62,622 nucleotides of DNA from NCBI GenBank assembly GCA_032718475.1, contig JAUCBJ010002107.1, forward strand, positions 1-62,622, read 5' to 3'. A program made the translations under genes and the position numbers. Positions 21,340 through 33,852 of the stretch are shown piece after piece (the first letter of the stretch is position 1; each line of letters starts with the position of its first letter). The DNA is from Nemertoderma westbladi. Lineage: Eukaryota > Xenacoelomorpha > Nemertodermatida > Nemertodermatidae. A model generated the notes under the pieces. It searched no databases. It was given only the letters and a program-made list of their open reading frames with translations, and had not been told where the DNA came from.

Positions 21340-24290
21340 ATGAGTGATATACCACATTCGACTCGATACCCACCTACCAACTATGACTCGTGCGACCCGG
21401 ACAGATTGACAGTAGACGAACCGAGAAGGAGAACCCGAGATTCCACCGATGTCACACCGCGTGCGTCGCCGGTACCCCAAATGGAAATACCAGAAGCCGC
21501 AACGAGTGGCGACGGCAGAATTGAAGATTCCCTTACCGTCCCGCAGACCAGATCGCGGGAATCAGACATGGTAAGCTTGGCGGGAAGCCAAGAAAATGTT
21601 ATTAGGAGTATAGGAGGACACATGGCCCAGATAACTCGAAACTTCGGAGAAGGTTTTCGCATTTTATGCGAGTTAACCGCCCCAATGTCGAGATACGAGT
21701 TCTACACCTTACAGGTAAGGATAGAAAGTAGGGTACATGCTTCCGTAGATAAACTTAAAGGTTTACACGAACTTGCAGAGTTGCATGGCAACAACTTTAC
21801 TCAAGTAAAGATAATAGATAAGTTGGTAAGTGCGAGGGAAAGCCTCATCCAGTTTAAGTCAGTAATAAGATTGGCTCAACAGGAGCAGTTCGACCAACTG
21901 CTAGGTGAGTCAGTTTCTTCGGACACGTTGTTGCAACCCGAAGAGGAAGAAGAACTATACTGCCTGGACGGGATATTAGAAACGCTCACCAATTTTCTTC
22001 GTAGAAACGTTGTACCGATCGAAGAACCGGAAGTCGAACCGCGAGGGACGATGGAAGTTCTTACTACGGAAGGCTCGCGAGCCTACCAAATTCCACCACT
22101 GGATAGATCGTTTGTTAGTGTGCGGAGCGACGTTGGCGACGTTAGTAGGACAGCGTCTGTAATTACTCGACAACAACAGGAAGTCGCGCGCCGGCAACAA
22201 GTCACCGAGGAAGAAATGCAATGACAATTGGTGCAGATTGCGGCGGAAGGAGAAAGACAGCGACGAGAAGACAGCGGCTGCGGCGGCAGCAGCAGACGAG
22301 TTAACACGACAGGCGGCAGCTGACGAGTTAGCACGACTGGCAGCAGTAAACGCAGCTGAGTTAGCACGGAAGAAAGCAGCATCTAACGCGCGTGCCAAGT
22401 TGGAAGCGCGACAAATAAATGCTCCTCTAGCCATACAGGAAGCGGAACGAGCAGCGCAACAACAGATAGCCGATCGACGCGAAAGGGAGATGCAGCTCCA
22501 GTTCGAACTAAATCGCAGATCGCACAAGGCAGCGAATGCGCAAGAAGACCTCGAACTCGACGTGAGAGACAGATCTATAAGGTCTCGAGCTAGACATGAC
22601 TTGTCTGCCCTGGACCGCATGGAGACTCGATATCGTGGGATTCAAAGGCGAATCGAGGAAGGAAGTGTGGGAGCGATAAATCAAGGAGAGGAGTTCGTCG
22701 AGGATTACTGTAAACGTTTTCCCCAAGTGATTCCTATGCTCAAACCTACAACTCCGATAAAACCGGTTTTAATTACGAAACCGAAGGAAATATCACCTGT
22801 GCATGCAACGCAAGGTAACAGGTTTGTTGTGACAGAAATACCGCAACCTAGAGCGACATCATCGCCCTTTTTAGCAGGTAAAGTAAATAGTCCACCTACA
22901 GTAAGTCGTAGTCTACTTGTAGGAAGAGAGGAACCTGTATTTATGACAGTTAAGAAGGTAAGTAAGCCATTAGTAGTTAAACCTGTGACGTGCTGTGCGA
23001 CCTTACGCGATTTACAGACCGACTACGAAACCTGACATGTTTATTCGACCTTTGACGCAATGTTTATCGAGACCTACGACTTCGTGGAAGGCTTGCGAGC
23101 CTACCAAACAACAAAGGACGATGGATGTGGGTAGTACCCACAAGATCGAACCGAGTTCAACGAGACCTATGACTTCGTGGAAGGCTTGCGAGCCTGCCGA
23201 ACTACGGAGAGCCGTAGATCCCAGACTACAACGAACTCAACCAAGAGTAATATGCCGAACGCGAACCCGCCAACCACCGTATCCTGACGATAGCGATTCA
23301 TCCAGTGATACGGAGTCGACGGAACGGGAAATATTCCGTACCGGAGCGGCGGCTGATTACAAACGAGAGGAGAGATCGACGAATCCATACATCGACAATC
23401 CTCCACAAAAAACACCCCTGCAGAAACCCACGTTGCAACCAGCAGAAGCGATTAGCGCCAAACAGTTCACTGAGATGGCGGACTGACTAGCTCAACTCGA
23501 AGAGCGACTCGAAGCGCAACCGTCAGATCGATCACGAACCAGCGTGGAGTTGGAACAACCTAGACAACATCGACCACTAAGGAGAGAACAGGAGACTAGA
23601 CAGACTCCGAACCATCAAGAAGAAGATCCCGTTAATATTTCTTACCGACGGACAATGCGCGGAAGGGAACGACTGGACGATGTAACCGAACAGGGACATG
23701 GACAGTTGGATTTAGTTAGCAAGATTGCGAAGTTTGCGGCCAGGCATGGATTACCGGCACAACAACCACCGAAGTTCTCTGGCAACGCAAAGTACTGGCG
23801 TACGCTAGTAGACTACGTAGAGTCCCAGATCGCTAAGTGTGCCTTCACCTCGACGGAGAAGTTTAACTACTTGCTCCAGGTACTGTCTGGTGAGCCGAAA
23901 CGATTAACGGAGACCTTTATTGGAGTTCTGAATGCCTTTGAGTTGGCATACGACCGCTTCTATTCGATTTACGGCGGCAACGTAGCCATGGCTAAATCTA
24001 TTATCGAAGACCTCTGTAGAGGAGGAAGTATTTCGAAACCGATCGATCTTCTACGACTCGCGGACGAAATTAAGAACGCTATAGGGACTTTACGGTCCAT
24101 TGGACAACTCGAGTACGCTAACGCACCGACAGCTTTAATTAGGATAATCGGTCGACTCCATCATCGATTATGATGAGAATGGCGGTGTATTGAGTATCAG
24201 CGTGAAGAGGCCAGCGGGCTATTAAAGCTTACCGATGTTACCAACTGATTTCGCGAGAGGCCGTGGTTGAGACTCGATCAATAGTGCAAT
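21340..24290 (+). pseudogene. BEL/Pao-type LTR retrotransposon gag, broken
   Basis: A gag-like protein spread over several frames: 21340-22224 (with one stop, then a frameshift near 22225-22260), 22238-23035, a further shift into about 23036-23486, a stop near 23487, and 23544-24173 with stops after it. The N-terminal part is charged and helical. The middle is an Ala/Arg/Glu coiled coil (22260-22560). The C-terminal part (about 23757-24010) has the DUF1759-type capsid signature: PPKFSGNAKYWRTLVDYVES and STEKFNYLLQVLSGEP. That signature is typical of BEL/Pao elements. Homology fades at about 24290. No protease, RT or integrase follows, because an unrelated LINE lies at 24353-27323. The element is truncated and inactive. 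Confidence 0.75.
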
Positions 24291-24385
24291 ACAATTATCA
24301 ACATATATACATATGATAATATACATTAGGTTTAAACCAACATATTCAAATACTAGGATCGGCATGCTGCATTGCAGCTGCATTT

Positions 24386-25834
24386 TTAAGAATGCTGTGC
24401 CGGCTTGTCAACAAAATTGCACCGCCACAACTCCCTATCACCCATGACATTTGCTAGATCATCCGCATCTTTAAGGCCAGTGTCCTTTAAGATGCGTCTC
24501 AAGAAAGTCATGGGCTGTCCACCATGCTTATTCACTCCATGAGGCTGCCAAAGTACAAGATTATGTACTGGCTGGTCCTCACGGCGAAAGCAATGTCCTG
24601 CAAAGTGGAGGCGATTTTGTTCTAGTGTCAAGCTTGGAGGAACCAATGAGACACCTCCAATGTTATATAGTGTCTGGTTGGAGATGTGTGCATTGTACTT
24701 GACACAATGAACCCGGCGTAGCATTCTTGTGAATGTGCCATCCAGAGATTTGGTGTCCTCAGCAGTTAGAGCCCAGCATGGACTCCCGTAGAGGAGTACT
24801 GGAACTACTGCTGCTCTAAATAATCGGACCTTAAGTTTCCGATTAATTCTCGGTGATTTCCAAATCCTGGAAAGCCTATTCAAGGCTGTCCATGCCTTTC
24901 CCTTACGTATTCGAAGGTCCTCACCTGACTTCCGGATCCATGATCCCAGGTAACAGAAGTCGTCCACATGCTCAAGCATACCATCCTTTGAGCTTATGCT
25001 CATCCGATCAGAGACTTGCTGAGGACTTTCAAAGTTAACGGTCAGAATTTTGGTCTTTCTGGAGTTAATAAAAAGACCAACACTAGAAGCAGCATGTTCT
25101 AATGAGCTGAGGAGCCGTTGGGCTCCCTCTAATGATTCTGAGAGTACTCCTAAGTCATCAACAAAGTCTAGATCAGTTAGGTACTTGGCAGGATTTCCTC
25201 GACTTCTGGAGCCAGTAGGTGGAGTTATCATCACCCCATCATCATTATGATGATCTAAGGACATGCGTAGAACATAGTCAACCACAATAATGAACAAGAA
25301 TGGTGCAAGTGTGTCTCCTTGGAGGACGCCCCATAACACTTCAAATGGTTCTGTGTCACCGTCAACAGTAGACACAAATGTTGTCGAACCATCGTATACT
25401 GATCTGATTGCTGCAATAATTTCATCAGGAATCCCATATAATGAAAGTATGCTGAACATACGTGAGCGAGAGACTGAATCAAAGGCCTTGAAGAAGTCAA
25501 CAAAGATAACAGCCTGCCTGTCTTTCTTTTTTGATAATTCTTCAATTATCCTTCTAAGTGCCAAAATGGGCTCCATGGTCCCACGACCTTTACGGAACCC
25601 ATTCTGATTTCCACGGAGCAGTCTCTCAATGGGATCCCTGATGCGATTTAATAGAATCCTATTGTATAGCTTTGCAGCAATCGAGATCAATGAGATTCCC
25701 CGAAAAGAACCATAGAGTGTTAGGTTGCCCTTCTTGGGAACTGGCACCAACTTATTTGTTTTCATTTCTTGTGGGACTCTTGTTGTTCGGTACATGTCTA
25801 CTATGATGGGATACAGTAGATGAGCTTTAAACAC
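24386..25834 (-). pseudogene. LINE-A reverse transcriptase half-ORF
   Basis: 482 codons are open, starting just after the frameshift. It contains the complete RT palm and a C-terminal domain (LRFAGHCFRRE-like, here LHFAGHCFRRED; then NVMGDRELWRCNF). The catalytic box reads LDFVDDLGV. The copy at 5725-7951 has codon GCT (Ala) at this position, so Val here is probably a C-to-T change. The expected effect is a weakened or dead enzyme. Confidence 0.82.
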
Positions 25835-27323
25835 TCTGGTATTTTAAAGACATCAGGGGGAACACCATCTACTCCACTGGCACGATTGGTCTTAATGCTC
25901 TTTGCAGCAGCCTTCACTTCTGCAAAGGAGATATCGCCAATGGGAATATCTGGGAGTACAGACTCAGACACTTTTACTTCTATAAAGTTATCAGGCAATA
26001 CCCTGTCATTATTGAGGAGCTTTTCAAAGTGGGCTTTCCAACCATTGAGGCGATCGGCTGGTGATTCAGCCTTAACCTTGGTGGTTGGTTGGCTTTTCCG
26101 CCCAGTAAGCAGATTGATTGATTTCCATGCCTGGGATGATTGCCTGCTGTCGTCAGCATCATTGATGGCATCAACCTGTTGGTTTATTAGCTCCTGTAGA
26201 TTAACAGAGTACTGCCTGTTCAGGGACCTAGATGCAGCCTTAACTGCATTCTTGGCCGCTGTAGTCTGTTTGAGTCGGGACTCTTTCTGCGCCTTATGAA
26301 GGTCATTTCGGCACTTTTGAATTTTGTTGTCAGTCCAGGGGGCCCTTTTCCTGTTTCGAGGGTATACAGGAACTGTTTCTGCAGCTGCTAACTTAACTGC
26401 TTCTGTAAAGGCAGTATAGCCCTCACAGTGATCTGCCGCCTCAGAGGCAAGAGCCTCATACCTGTTGCTCAGCTGTAGTGTGAAGCTGGCTCTCACACTT
26501 GGCTGTTGCAACAGAGAGGACCAGTCATGCCGCGGCAAGGCAGATTTCGTTGTTCTGCTAGCACGCAGACTAAGTCTTACCTTGGCCACAATAAGGCGGT
26601 GATCACTGGAGAAGGGTCGAAGTGTAAATGCATTACAGTCTTGTATAGAGCTCCTGTATTTCCTACGAAACAGAATATGGTCTATCTGGGACTTGTGACC
26701 ACTGGGTTCACTATGAGTCCATAGCTTTCCAGTTCGCTTCTTGAACTGGGTTCCAGCCGAAAACAATCCATTTCCAGAGATAAAATCCTGAAGATGGACA
26801 GAATTTCGGTTAACACTATTGCTATAGACCCAGGGCGATGTAGGTGATTGATGCAGACTTGCATTAAAGTCTCCCAGGAATGTTAAGAATGCATGCTGAT
26901 CCACTCCATCAGTAGCTGCTTGTAGATTGTGGTAGAAATTTTCCACCTCCTCTACAGGGGCAACACTAGTTGGAGAGTAGCACACAATCAGAACCACCTT
27001 AGGAAACTTCTTAGCCAGTCTTCCAGAACATGAGAAGTGGCAACGGATGATGCGGTTAGAGATTAGGTCTATTTTGTCCAATGCTGCAAGTGCAGTTGGA
27101 TTCATCAATAGACCAATTCCACCATTGCCACTATCATCTGCTGACGCGAGGGCGAGTCGCCAACCGCCCCCCATGTCCTTAATCAGAACCTCATCAGTCT
27201 GTCCAGTCTGCATTCGGTGCTCTTGAACACCCACTGCGCTAAGAGAAAGCTTATCTGCCAAGGCAGTCAGCTCACCTTGTCGCATTGGGGACCCGAGTGT
27301 TAGGGTGTTTACTGAGGCTAGGC
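25801..27323 (-). pseudogene. LINE-A endonuclease half-ORF
   Basis: The open frame (nominally 25801-27357, but the first ~12 codons lie outside the element) encodes an AP-type endonuclease (residues about 12-260) followed by a linker. It ends prematurely in CIPS because of the 5-bp insertion. The catalytic DFN and SDH motifs are intact. Confidence 0.8.
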
Positions 27324-27771
27324 AAATAAATAAATATAAAACACATTCAACATTCATAAACCCCTCAAAAAATGTTCTTCAGAAACAATAACAAACTATC
27401 ACAATAAATTCCTACCAATTATTAATAACATGATGTATATATTACTCCTTAAATGAACAATTCATAAATTACCTTGTTACATCGGGGAGGGCTGGTACAA
27501 TGTGTACCTAACTAGCTCCTACACAACCGGGTACATCAGTAACAACACAGATACTTCGACAGCACAGCAGATACATACTTCACAGCAGATGGTCCCTCTA
27601 ATTAGAATAATAATTTTCTTATAAAGATATCTTGAGGTGTGAGTAAAGTTTATAATCGTTCCCATTTATTCAATAATGGATTTCGTTGTATTACTATATT
27701 GTTACTTTTTGCAATATTTGGTCCATAAGGTTGTTCTGTTGGGTTTCTTTCAACTTTATAAAACCGTAGCA

Positions 27772-29436
27772 ATGAATTCTTCTCCTAATGCGGCGGTTCC
27801 TAAAGAGACAGATCGCGGTTTTTTAAAGACAATCAAACAGAAAAAAAGGAAGAAACGTGATTCAACTGGAAACACTGAAAGGTTGCGCCAGAGATCATTG
27901 TATATACTGTACATTTCTGTATTCCTTGCGAATATTGGATTTTCTGTTGTTTTCTCTTCAGCGTGGCCATATCTGCAACTGCTCAATCCGACCGTGAAGG
28001 AATCCTTTGTGGGTTGGGTCGTAGCTGCGCTAAGTATCGGCCAGTTCGTCTCCTCCCCATTCTGTGGTTTATGGCAGACCAAGGTAAACACTAGAATACC
28101 CATGATAACCGCCTCTGTTATATTTATTGGTTCTAACCTCGTTTACGCTTACCTTCATGTGTTCCCTTCTCCCGAATACGTCATGTTGACTTCGAGATTT
28201 GTGCTTGGTATTGCTGTTGGTGTGATTTCTGTTATTCGGGCTTACATCTCCGCGGCTACAACTATTAATCAACGCACTAGTGCAATGACCGCGATGGTCG
28301 CATGCCAAGCTCTCGGCTTAGTATTAGGGCCAGTTGTGCAAATGGCATTCCTCCCTCTAGGAGAAGTGGGCTATACTATCCCTGCTTTGAAACTAATTTT
28401 CAATATGTATACTGGGCCCGCTTATTTCAGCTCATTACTTTCTTTGATTACTGTCTTACTCTATGCGTTTTGTTTCAAGGAGGTGTCCATTATTGGTGGA
28501 GGTGCTATTCTGAAGGATAATGACCATAATTCGCATCCAATGGTACAAAAGGCATCAGGTGGTTCTTCCCCTCAGCTACAGCCTCATTCATCCTCAAAAT
28601 TTAGCTCTATAAAAAGTAGACAGAGCTTACTTAAGGATTCCTCCACAGTTTTTGTTGACAGAGATAGACAGTCAACCTCCAGGAAACCAGATGTTGTAGC
28701 AATAATAAGCCTCTTGTGGCAGATGTTCACACTGTTCCTGGTTATTACATTCTTCGAGACTGTAGCTACGCCAATGTCAATGGATCTTTGGGGTTGGTCG
28801 CGCAATAAAGCTGTTTTATACGTGGGGGTATTATTGGGCTGTTCTGGAGCTCTGCAAATCACGACTTTTGTTTCCATGAAATATCTTAACAGACGATTTT
28901 CCGATCGCCAATTGCTGACGACGGGTACAATTCTCCTGTTCTGTGGTTTCTGCGGTTATCTGCCGTGGGGCCACACATACCCTCCATATGAAACTAAACC
29001 GCATAGAGAATATACAAATATAACCGACTTCATGGAGACAAATAGCACAACGGTGTCAAGGGGTTGTCCTACAGCATACAAATGGTGTTCTTACACACCA
29101 ATCGTATTCATATGGCAAGTCATGGTTTTCAGTGTCCCAATTTCTATTGGCTTCGCACTCTGCATTGCTATGATGGCGACGTTGTACAGCAAAATACTGG
29201 GACAGCGACCTCAAGGCGTCTATATGGGTATATTCACCTCGGCAGGCAGTTTAGCTCGTGTTGTGGGTCCAGTTCTTGTAAGTCACCTGTATCAACACTT
29301 TGGCCATCGAGTATGTTTTATTGTGTTATCAGTATTTCTCTTTGCAACTGTTTGTGTTAACATAGGAACTTATAGAAAGTTGGTTCCCTTAAAGGAATTC
29401 GACAGAGAAAGAGGTCATGGTGATATAACTACCTGA
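27772..29436 (+). CDS. MFSD8: MFSD8/CLN7-like lysosomal major facilitator transporter
   Basis: This is an intronless gene. The frame is open from 27676, but the methionine at 27772 (MNSSPNAAV) is preferred. The 32 residues before it are hydrophobic and unlike the family's polar cytosolic N-terminus. From there the protein has 554 aa (human CLN7 has 518). Twelve membrane spans are readable. Family signatures: SVFLANIGFSVVFSSAWPYL (span 1), FVGWVVAALSIGQFVSSPFC (span 2), NLVYAYLH, CQALGLVLGPVVQ, FETVATPMSMDLWGW (span 7), LPWGHTYPP and YSKILGQRPQGVYMG. A Ser-rich loop of about 90 residues separates the two halves. NIT and NST sequons lie in the long lumenal loop after span 9. CLN7 proteins are endolysosomal membrane proteins, reported as chloride channel/transporter. 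The N-terminal dileucine sorting motif of vertebrate CLN7 is not evident. Identity is secure by family pattern. Confidence 0.92.
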   Translation: MNSSPNAAVPKETDRGFLKTIKQKKRKKRDSTGNTERLRQRSLYILYISVFLANIGFSVVFSSAWPYLQLLNPTVKESFVGWVVAALSIGQFVSSPFCGLWQTKVNTRIPMITASVIFIGSNLVYAYLHVFPSPEYVMLTSRFVLGIAVGVISVIRAYISAATTINQRTSAMTAMVACQALGLVLGPVVQMAFLPLGEVGYTIPALKLIFNMYTGPAYFSSLLSLITVLLYAFCFKEVSIIGGGAILKDNDHNSHPMVQKASGGSSPQLQPHSSSKFSSIKSRQSLLKDSSTVFVDRDRQSTSRKPDVVAIISLLWQMFTLFLVITFFETVATPMSMDLWGWSRNKAVLYVGVLLGCSGALQITTFVSMKYLNRRFSDRQLLTTGTILLFCGFCGYLPWGHTYPPYETKPHREYTNITDFMETNSTTVSRGCPTAYKWCSYTPIVFIWQVMVFSVPISIGFALCIAMMATLYSKILGQRPQGVYMGIFTSAGSLARVVGPVLVSHLYQHFGHRVCFIVLSVFLFATVCVNIGTYRKLVPLKEFDRERGHGDITT

Positions 29437-29640
29437 CAATTTGATTCACATTTGGAACTCGGAATCTTAAATTTTGCATATTGCATTGTTATGTTAGCTG
29501 TTGGAATTATAACACCAGATACATTTATTTATATGTTAAAAATGTTGTAAATTTTCAGGTCGGCCATCTGGGCCACCCTAACTATAAATATCAGCTGTCT
29601 CTCTATCAGTGATCGTACGGTACCAACATTTTTCCAGTTC

Positions 29641-30538
29641 CGGTATAGAGCGTTGTGTATAGACTATAGAGTGTTGTGTATAGACTATAGAGCGTTGTGT
29701 ATAGACTATAGAGTGTTGTGTATAGACTATAGAACGTTGTGTATAGACTATAGAGCGCTGTGTATAGACTATAGAGCGTTGTGTATAGACTATAGAGCGT
29801 TGTGTATAGACTATAGAGTGTTGTGTATAGACTATAGAGCGTTGTGTATAGACTATAGAGCGTTGTGTATAGACTATAGAGCGTTGTGTATAGACTATAG
29901 AGCGTTGTGTATAGACTATAGAGCGTTGTGTATAGACTATAGAGTGTTGTGTATAGACTATAGAGCGTTGTGTATAGACTATAGAGCGTTGTGTATAGAC
30001 TATAGAGCGTTGTGTATAGACTATAGAGCGTTGTGTATAGACTATAGAGTGTTGTGTATAGACTATAGAGCGTTGTGTATAGACTATAGAGCGTTGTGTA
30101 TAGACTATAGAGTGTTGTGTATAGACTATAGAGCGTTGTGTATAGACTATAGAGCGTTGTGTATAGACTATAGAGTGTTGTGTATAGACTATAGAGCGTT
30201 GTGTATAGACTATAGAGCGTTGTGTATAGACTATAGAGTGTTGTGTATAGACTATAGAGCGTTGTGTATAGACTATAGAGTGTTGTGTATAGACTATAGA
30301 GCGTTGTGTATAGACTATAGAGCGTTGTGTATAGACTATAGAGCGTTGTGTATAGACTATAGAGCGTTGTGTATAGACTATAGAGCGTTGTGTATAGACT
30401 ATAGAGCGTTGTGTATAGACTATAGAGCGTTGTGTATAGACTATAGAGCGTTGTGTATAGACTATAGAGCGTTGTGTATAGACTATAGAGCGTTGTGTAT
30501 AGACTATAGAGCGTTGTGTATAGACTATAGAGCGTTGT
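29641..30538. repeat. 21-bp minisatellite downstream of MFSD8
   Basis: About 43 copies of a 21-bp unit (core GTTGTGTATAGACTATAGAG), with one main C/T polymorphism (GCG or GTG). 21 is divisible by 3 and stop-free frames exist on both strands, so the 311- and 315-codon open frames here are repeat translations. The array begins 205 bp after the MFSD8 stop. Confidence 0.97.
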
Positions 30539-31830
30539 CAATCGAAATTTTAAAAAATGTTTCGATCGAATATTGGCATTTTCGATCGATTTATCGATGA
30601 TTTTCGATTATTGCAAATTGTATCTCAAATTGTAGTTTTCAGGAAGGGTGGACCCCTTTCACTGCATAGTTAATGAGATCGTTCATTATTTTGGTTAGAA
30701 AAGCCTGCCCCTAGTAACCTTCTCATTTCCATGTATTGTTAACGAGATTGTTTATTTCTTTGGCTAAAAAAAGAGTCTCTGAAACCTGCCCCTTACGGTT
30801 ATTGTTTTGGTTATATAAGACAGAGACTGTAACCTGCGCGCTTCCTTCCCACAATAAGCCGTTATTTGCGTAGATTTTCCACCGGAGAGGGATAGATTCT
30901 GCGAAACCCACGACCGGGTCTCTCTGCTACCCGAGATTCCCAACACGTGATTCCTCCGGGGGTGCTGTGGGATAAACAATAAAATCCCTTCGCCAAATCC
31001 CTTCGAGCTGATCTGGATGACAACTGCTTTTATAATGGCCCATTATTACAAAAAACAACAAATTGTCATACTACTTCGTTGCATAACGAACTATATTAAC
31101 CAAAACACTAAATGTACATTGTAGATTGTACAGCCAGCACTGGTGTAGAACACAAATTCAACATTAAACATCCCATTTGTCTACTACTGTATTTATTAAA
31201 CACATGTCCTGGAATATAGTGTCATTATTCAGGTACCTGGACCCGCCCACCAACCCCACCACGCCCCCCCCCCCCCCATCCCACATTTTTTTTCTTCCAC
31301 AAATCGTAATGAGATTGCATGAAATTAAATAACTGCGGTGTAACTGGTGCAATATCGAAGGATAAACATTTTTCAAACACTTGCAGCTAAATACCAGAAA
31401 AAACCTGAATAACGACACTTTATTCCCGGACATGGTGTGGTGTAAACAGTTAGTTCGACTAAATGTTATTTATTGCAGGTTTTTTCAACTTGTTTTGATA
31501 TAATTTTAATAAAACTATAATCACTAACAGCTAAATAATTAATTTAAATAACCCATCAAAAAAATAATAAATATAAATAAATACTACATACATACCATAT
31601 TCCCAAAGACAATTTAATTATAATATTAAAATACGAATATAAATTATTATTTGATCCAGTTCACTTGATATATATTGCAAAAAGTGACGTCACCAAATAA
31701 ATAGAGTCTGGCAAAGAAACAATTATTGTTATTTATTGGAAATTGACCCTTTATGATGGTTGGTTGTTTGCACTTAATGAAGTGTTTGTTGCACATATAG
31801 AAAGGAAGAGATAACAAACAAGGGTCAATT
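30539..31830. other. No gene seen
   Basis: The segment starts with a TTTCGATCGA-rich stretch (30545-30612). It contains two diverged ~110-bp related blocks (about 30640-30720 and 30725-30810, both with GTTAAYGAGAT and CCTGCCCCT), a poly-C tract (about 31266-31277) and AT-rich DNA. No exon or RNA gene can be supported. Confidence 0.55.
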
Positions 31831-33090
31831 AGTTGACCCGACACTAATGGAGTTGACCCAATACTAATCGAGTTGACCCAACACTAATGGAGTTGACCCA
31901 ATACTAATCGAGTTGACCCAACACTAATCGAGTTGACCCAACACTAATCGAGTTGACCCAATACTAATCGAGTTGACCCAACGCTAATCGAGTTGACCCA
32001 ACACTAATCGAGTTGACCCAACACTAATCAAGTTGACCCAACACTAATCGAGTTGACCCAACACTAATCAAGTTGACCCAACACTAATCGAGTTGACCCA
32101 ACACTAATCGAGTTGACCCAACACTAATCGAGTTGACCCAACACTAATCGAGTTGACCCAACACTAATCGAGTTGACCCAAAACTAATCGAGTTGACCCA
32201 ACACTAATCGAGTTGACCCAACACTAATCGAGTTGACCCAACACTAATCGAGTTGACCCAACACTAATCGAGTTGACCCAACACTAATCGAGTTGACCCA
32301 ACACTAATCGAGTTGACCCAACACTAATCGAGTTGACCCAACACTAATCGAGTTGACCCAACACTAATCGAGTTGACCCAACACTAATCGAGTTGACCCA
32401 ACACTAATCAAGTTGACCCAACACTAATCAAGTTGACCCAACACTAATCGAGTTGACCCAACACTAATCGAGTTGACCCAACACTAATCGAGCTGACCCA
32501 ACACTAATCGAGTTGACCCAACACTAATCGAGTTGACCCAACACTAATCGAGATGACCCAACACTAATCGAGTTGACCCAACACTAATCAAGTTGACCCA
32601 ACACTAATCAAGTTGACCCAACACTAATCGAGTTGACCCAACACTAATCGAGTTGACCCAACACTAATCGAGTTGACCCAACACTAATCGAGTTGACCCA
32701 ACACTAATCGAGTTGACCCAACACTAATCGAGTTAACCCAACACTAATCGAGTTAACCCAACACTAATCGAGTTGACCCAACACTAATCGAGTTGACCCA
32801 ACACTAATCGAGCTGACCCAACACTAATCGAGTTGACCCAACACTAATCGAGTTGACCCAACACTAATCGAGTTGACCCAACACTAATCGAGTTGACCCA
32901 AAACTAATCGAGTTAACCCAACACTAATCGAGTTGACCCAACACTAATCGAGTTGACCCAACACTAATCGAGTTAACCCAACACTAATCGAGTTAACCCA
33001 ACACTAATCGAGTTGACCCAACACTAATCGAGTTAACCCAACACTAATCGAGTTAACCCAACACTAATCGAGTTGACCCAACACTAATCG
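31831..33090. repeat. 20-bp minisatellite
   Basis: About 62 copies of ACACTAATCGAGTTGACCCA in near-perfect register, with few variants (CAAGTTG, GAGTTAA, GAGCTGA). GAGTTAA variants cluster toward the right end (32730-33060). It lies about 450 bp beyond the 3' end of the TANGO1-like coding region. Confidence 0.98.
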
Positions 33091-33539
33091 AACACCTACG
33101 GTTAGGTGTAAAACGCGGATTCAATTTAATTAGAAAATCTTACAGGATCCGGGAAGGAGTGCAAAACGCGGATTCGGTCGTCACAGTTTGTAGTGAGCTA
33201 TTTGCAACTCGTTTAAGATTAAAACATTAAAATCAGCTGCTCTCTTATTTACTTGAACTCGAAAATCGTAGACATTGAATACAATTTTGTCCCTACATAA
33301 AACTAAACATTTCATTTGATTCACTACATTGATTCGTAGATTTAAGTTTTGTAATTAACTTGAATCCGTGTTTCACACTCAATCCCGGATCCAGTTACTC
33401 CGCGTTCTAAACTCGGTTACGGATTCAGTACGGATCCACAGAATACACCTTAAAACTCTACAATCTGTCCATATCCATACAATGATAGAGTCCCCATCCG
33501 TATTTTTACCGTAACCCTACTACTCCAATTACTACATTG
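33091..33539. other. Probable 3' UTR / downstream flank of the TANGO1-like gene
   Basis: Follows the stop codon of the minus-strand gene. It has two related GGATCCG / AACGCGGATTC stretches near 33115 and 33160. No polyadenylation signal can be named with confidence, and there is no other gene. Confidence 0.4.
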
Positions 33540-33852
33540 CTATACATTGTAGACCGTGGTGGGGCAAGGAGCACCCGGGGGGTTGGATCCCTCATACGGG
33601 TTGCTACGGGCAACCGCGTTGCTTCGGGGAACCGGACTTCCGATAGAAGTCATCGAGTCTCCCGGATGTGGCGGCGGTCCGCCTACCGTGCTGTATATAG
33701 GTGGTACACCGGCGGTGTTATACAATGTCTGCGGTGGTACACCGGCGGTGTTATACAATGTCTGCGGTGGTACACCGGCTGTGGTGCTGCCCTGCGCCGT
33801 AGTCTCAGTTTTTCTAGGTTTACTGCTGCTGTGTCGTGCCGTGTCTTTTCCT
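33540..33852 (-). CDS. TANGO1-like exon 10 (Pro-rich C-terminus)
   Basis: Acceptor TTTGTTACAG|AGGAAAAG, joined in phase to exon 9 (AG + A). It encodes a basic Ser-rich start, then two near-identical [10 protein letters not shown] units and [10 protein letters not shown], ending in TTVYNV before TAG. The tyrosine/proline motifs are in keeping with a Sec23-binding tail. The 33-bp duplication (33718-33783) is a short tandem repeat in coding DNA. Confidence 0.72.

Larger units (their letters stand above)
24353..27323 (-). mobile_element. LINE-A, longest copy (APE endonuclease + RT)
   Basis: On minus the order is endonuclease, linker, RT, C-terminal domain and 3' tail (GCAGCTGCAATGCAGC, ending near CCTAGTA). 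Endonuclease motifs: VGVQEHRM, GDFNAS, QIDHILF, SSDHRLIV. RT motifs: KLVPVPKKGNLTLYGSFRGI, NGFRKGRG, AVIFVDFFKAFDSV, LQGDTLAPFLF and the catalytic box, here FVDD. The single long protein is split by a 5-bp insertion at about 25815 (after KIPECLKLIY), so two frames result. The 5' end is truncated at about 27323 relative to the copy at 17155. An APE endonuclease with a short 3' tandem tail suggests an RTE- or Jockey-like clade. I cannot fix the clade by eye. Confidence 0.88.

Noticed and set aside
22083-22620. Minus-strand Ser/Ala/Leu-rich frames
   Set aside because: Antisense of the Ala/Arg-rich coiled coil of the gag-like sequence.
27676-27771. Extra 32-residue N-terminus for MFSD8
   Set aside because: It would place a hydrophobic segment before the family's cytosolic N-terminus. 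The downstream ATG at 27772 fits better, although a 5' UTR intron cannot be excluded.
29606-30600. 311- and 315-codon frames on both strands of the 21-bp array
   Set aside because: Same cause: a 7-codon stop-free unit on both strands, with no unique sequence or domain.
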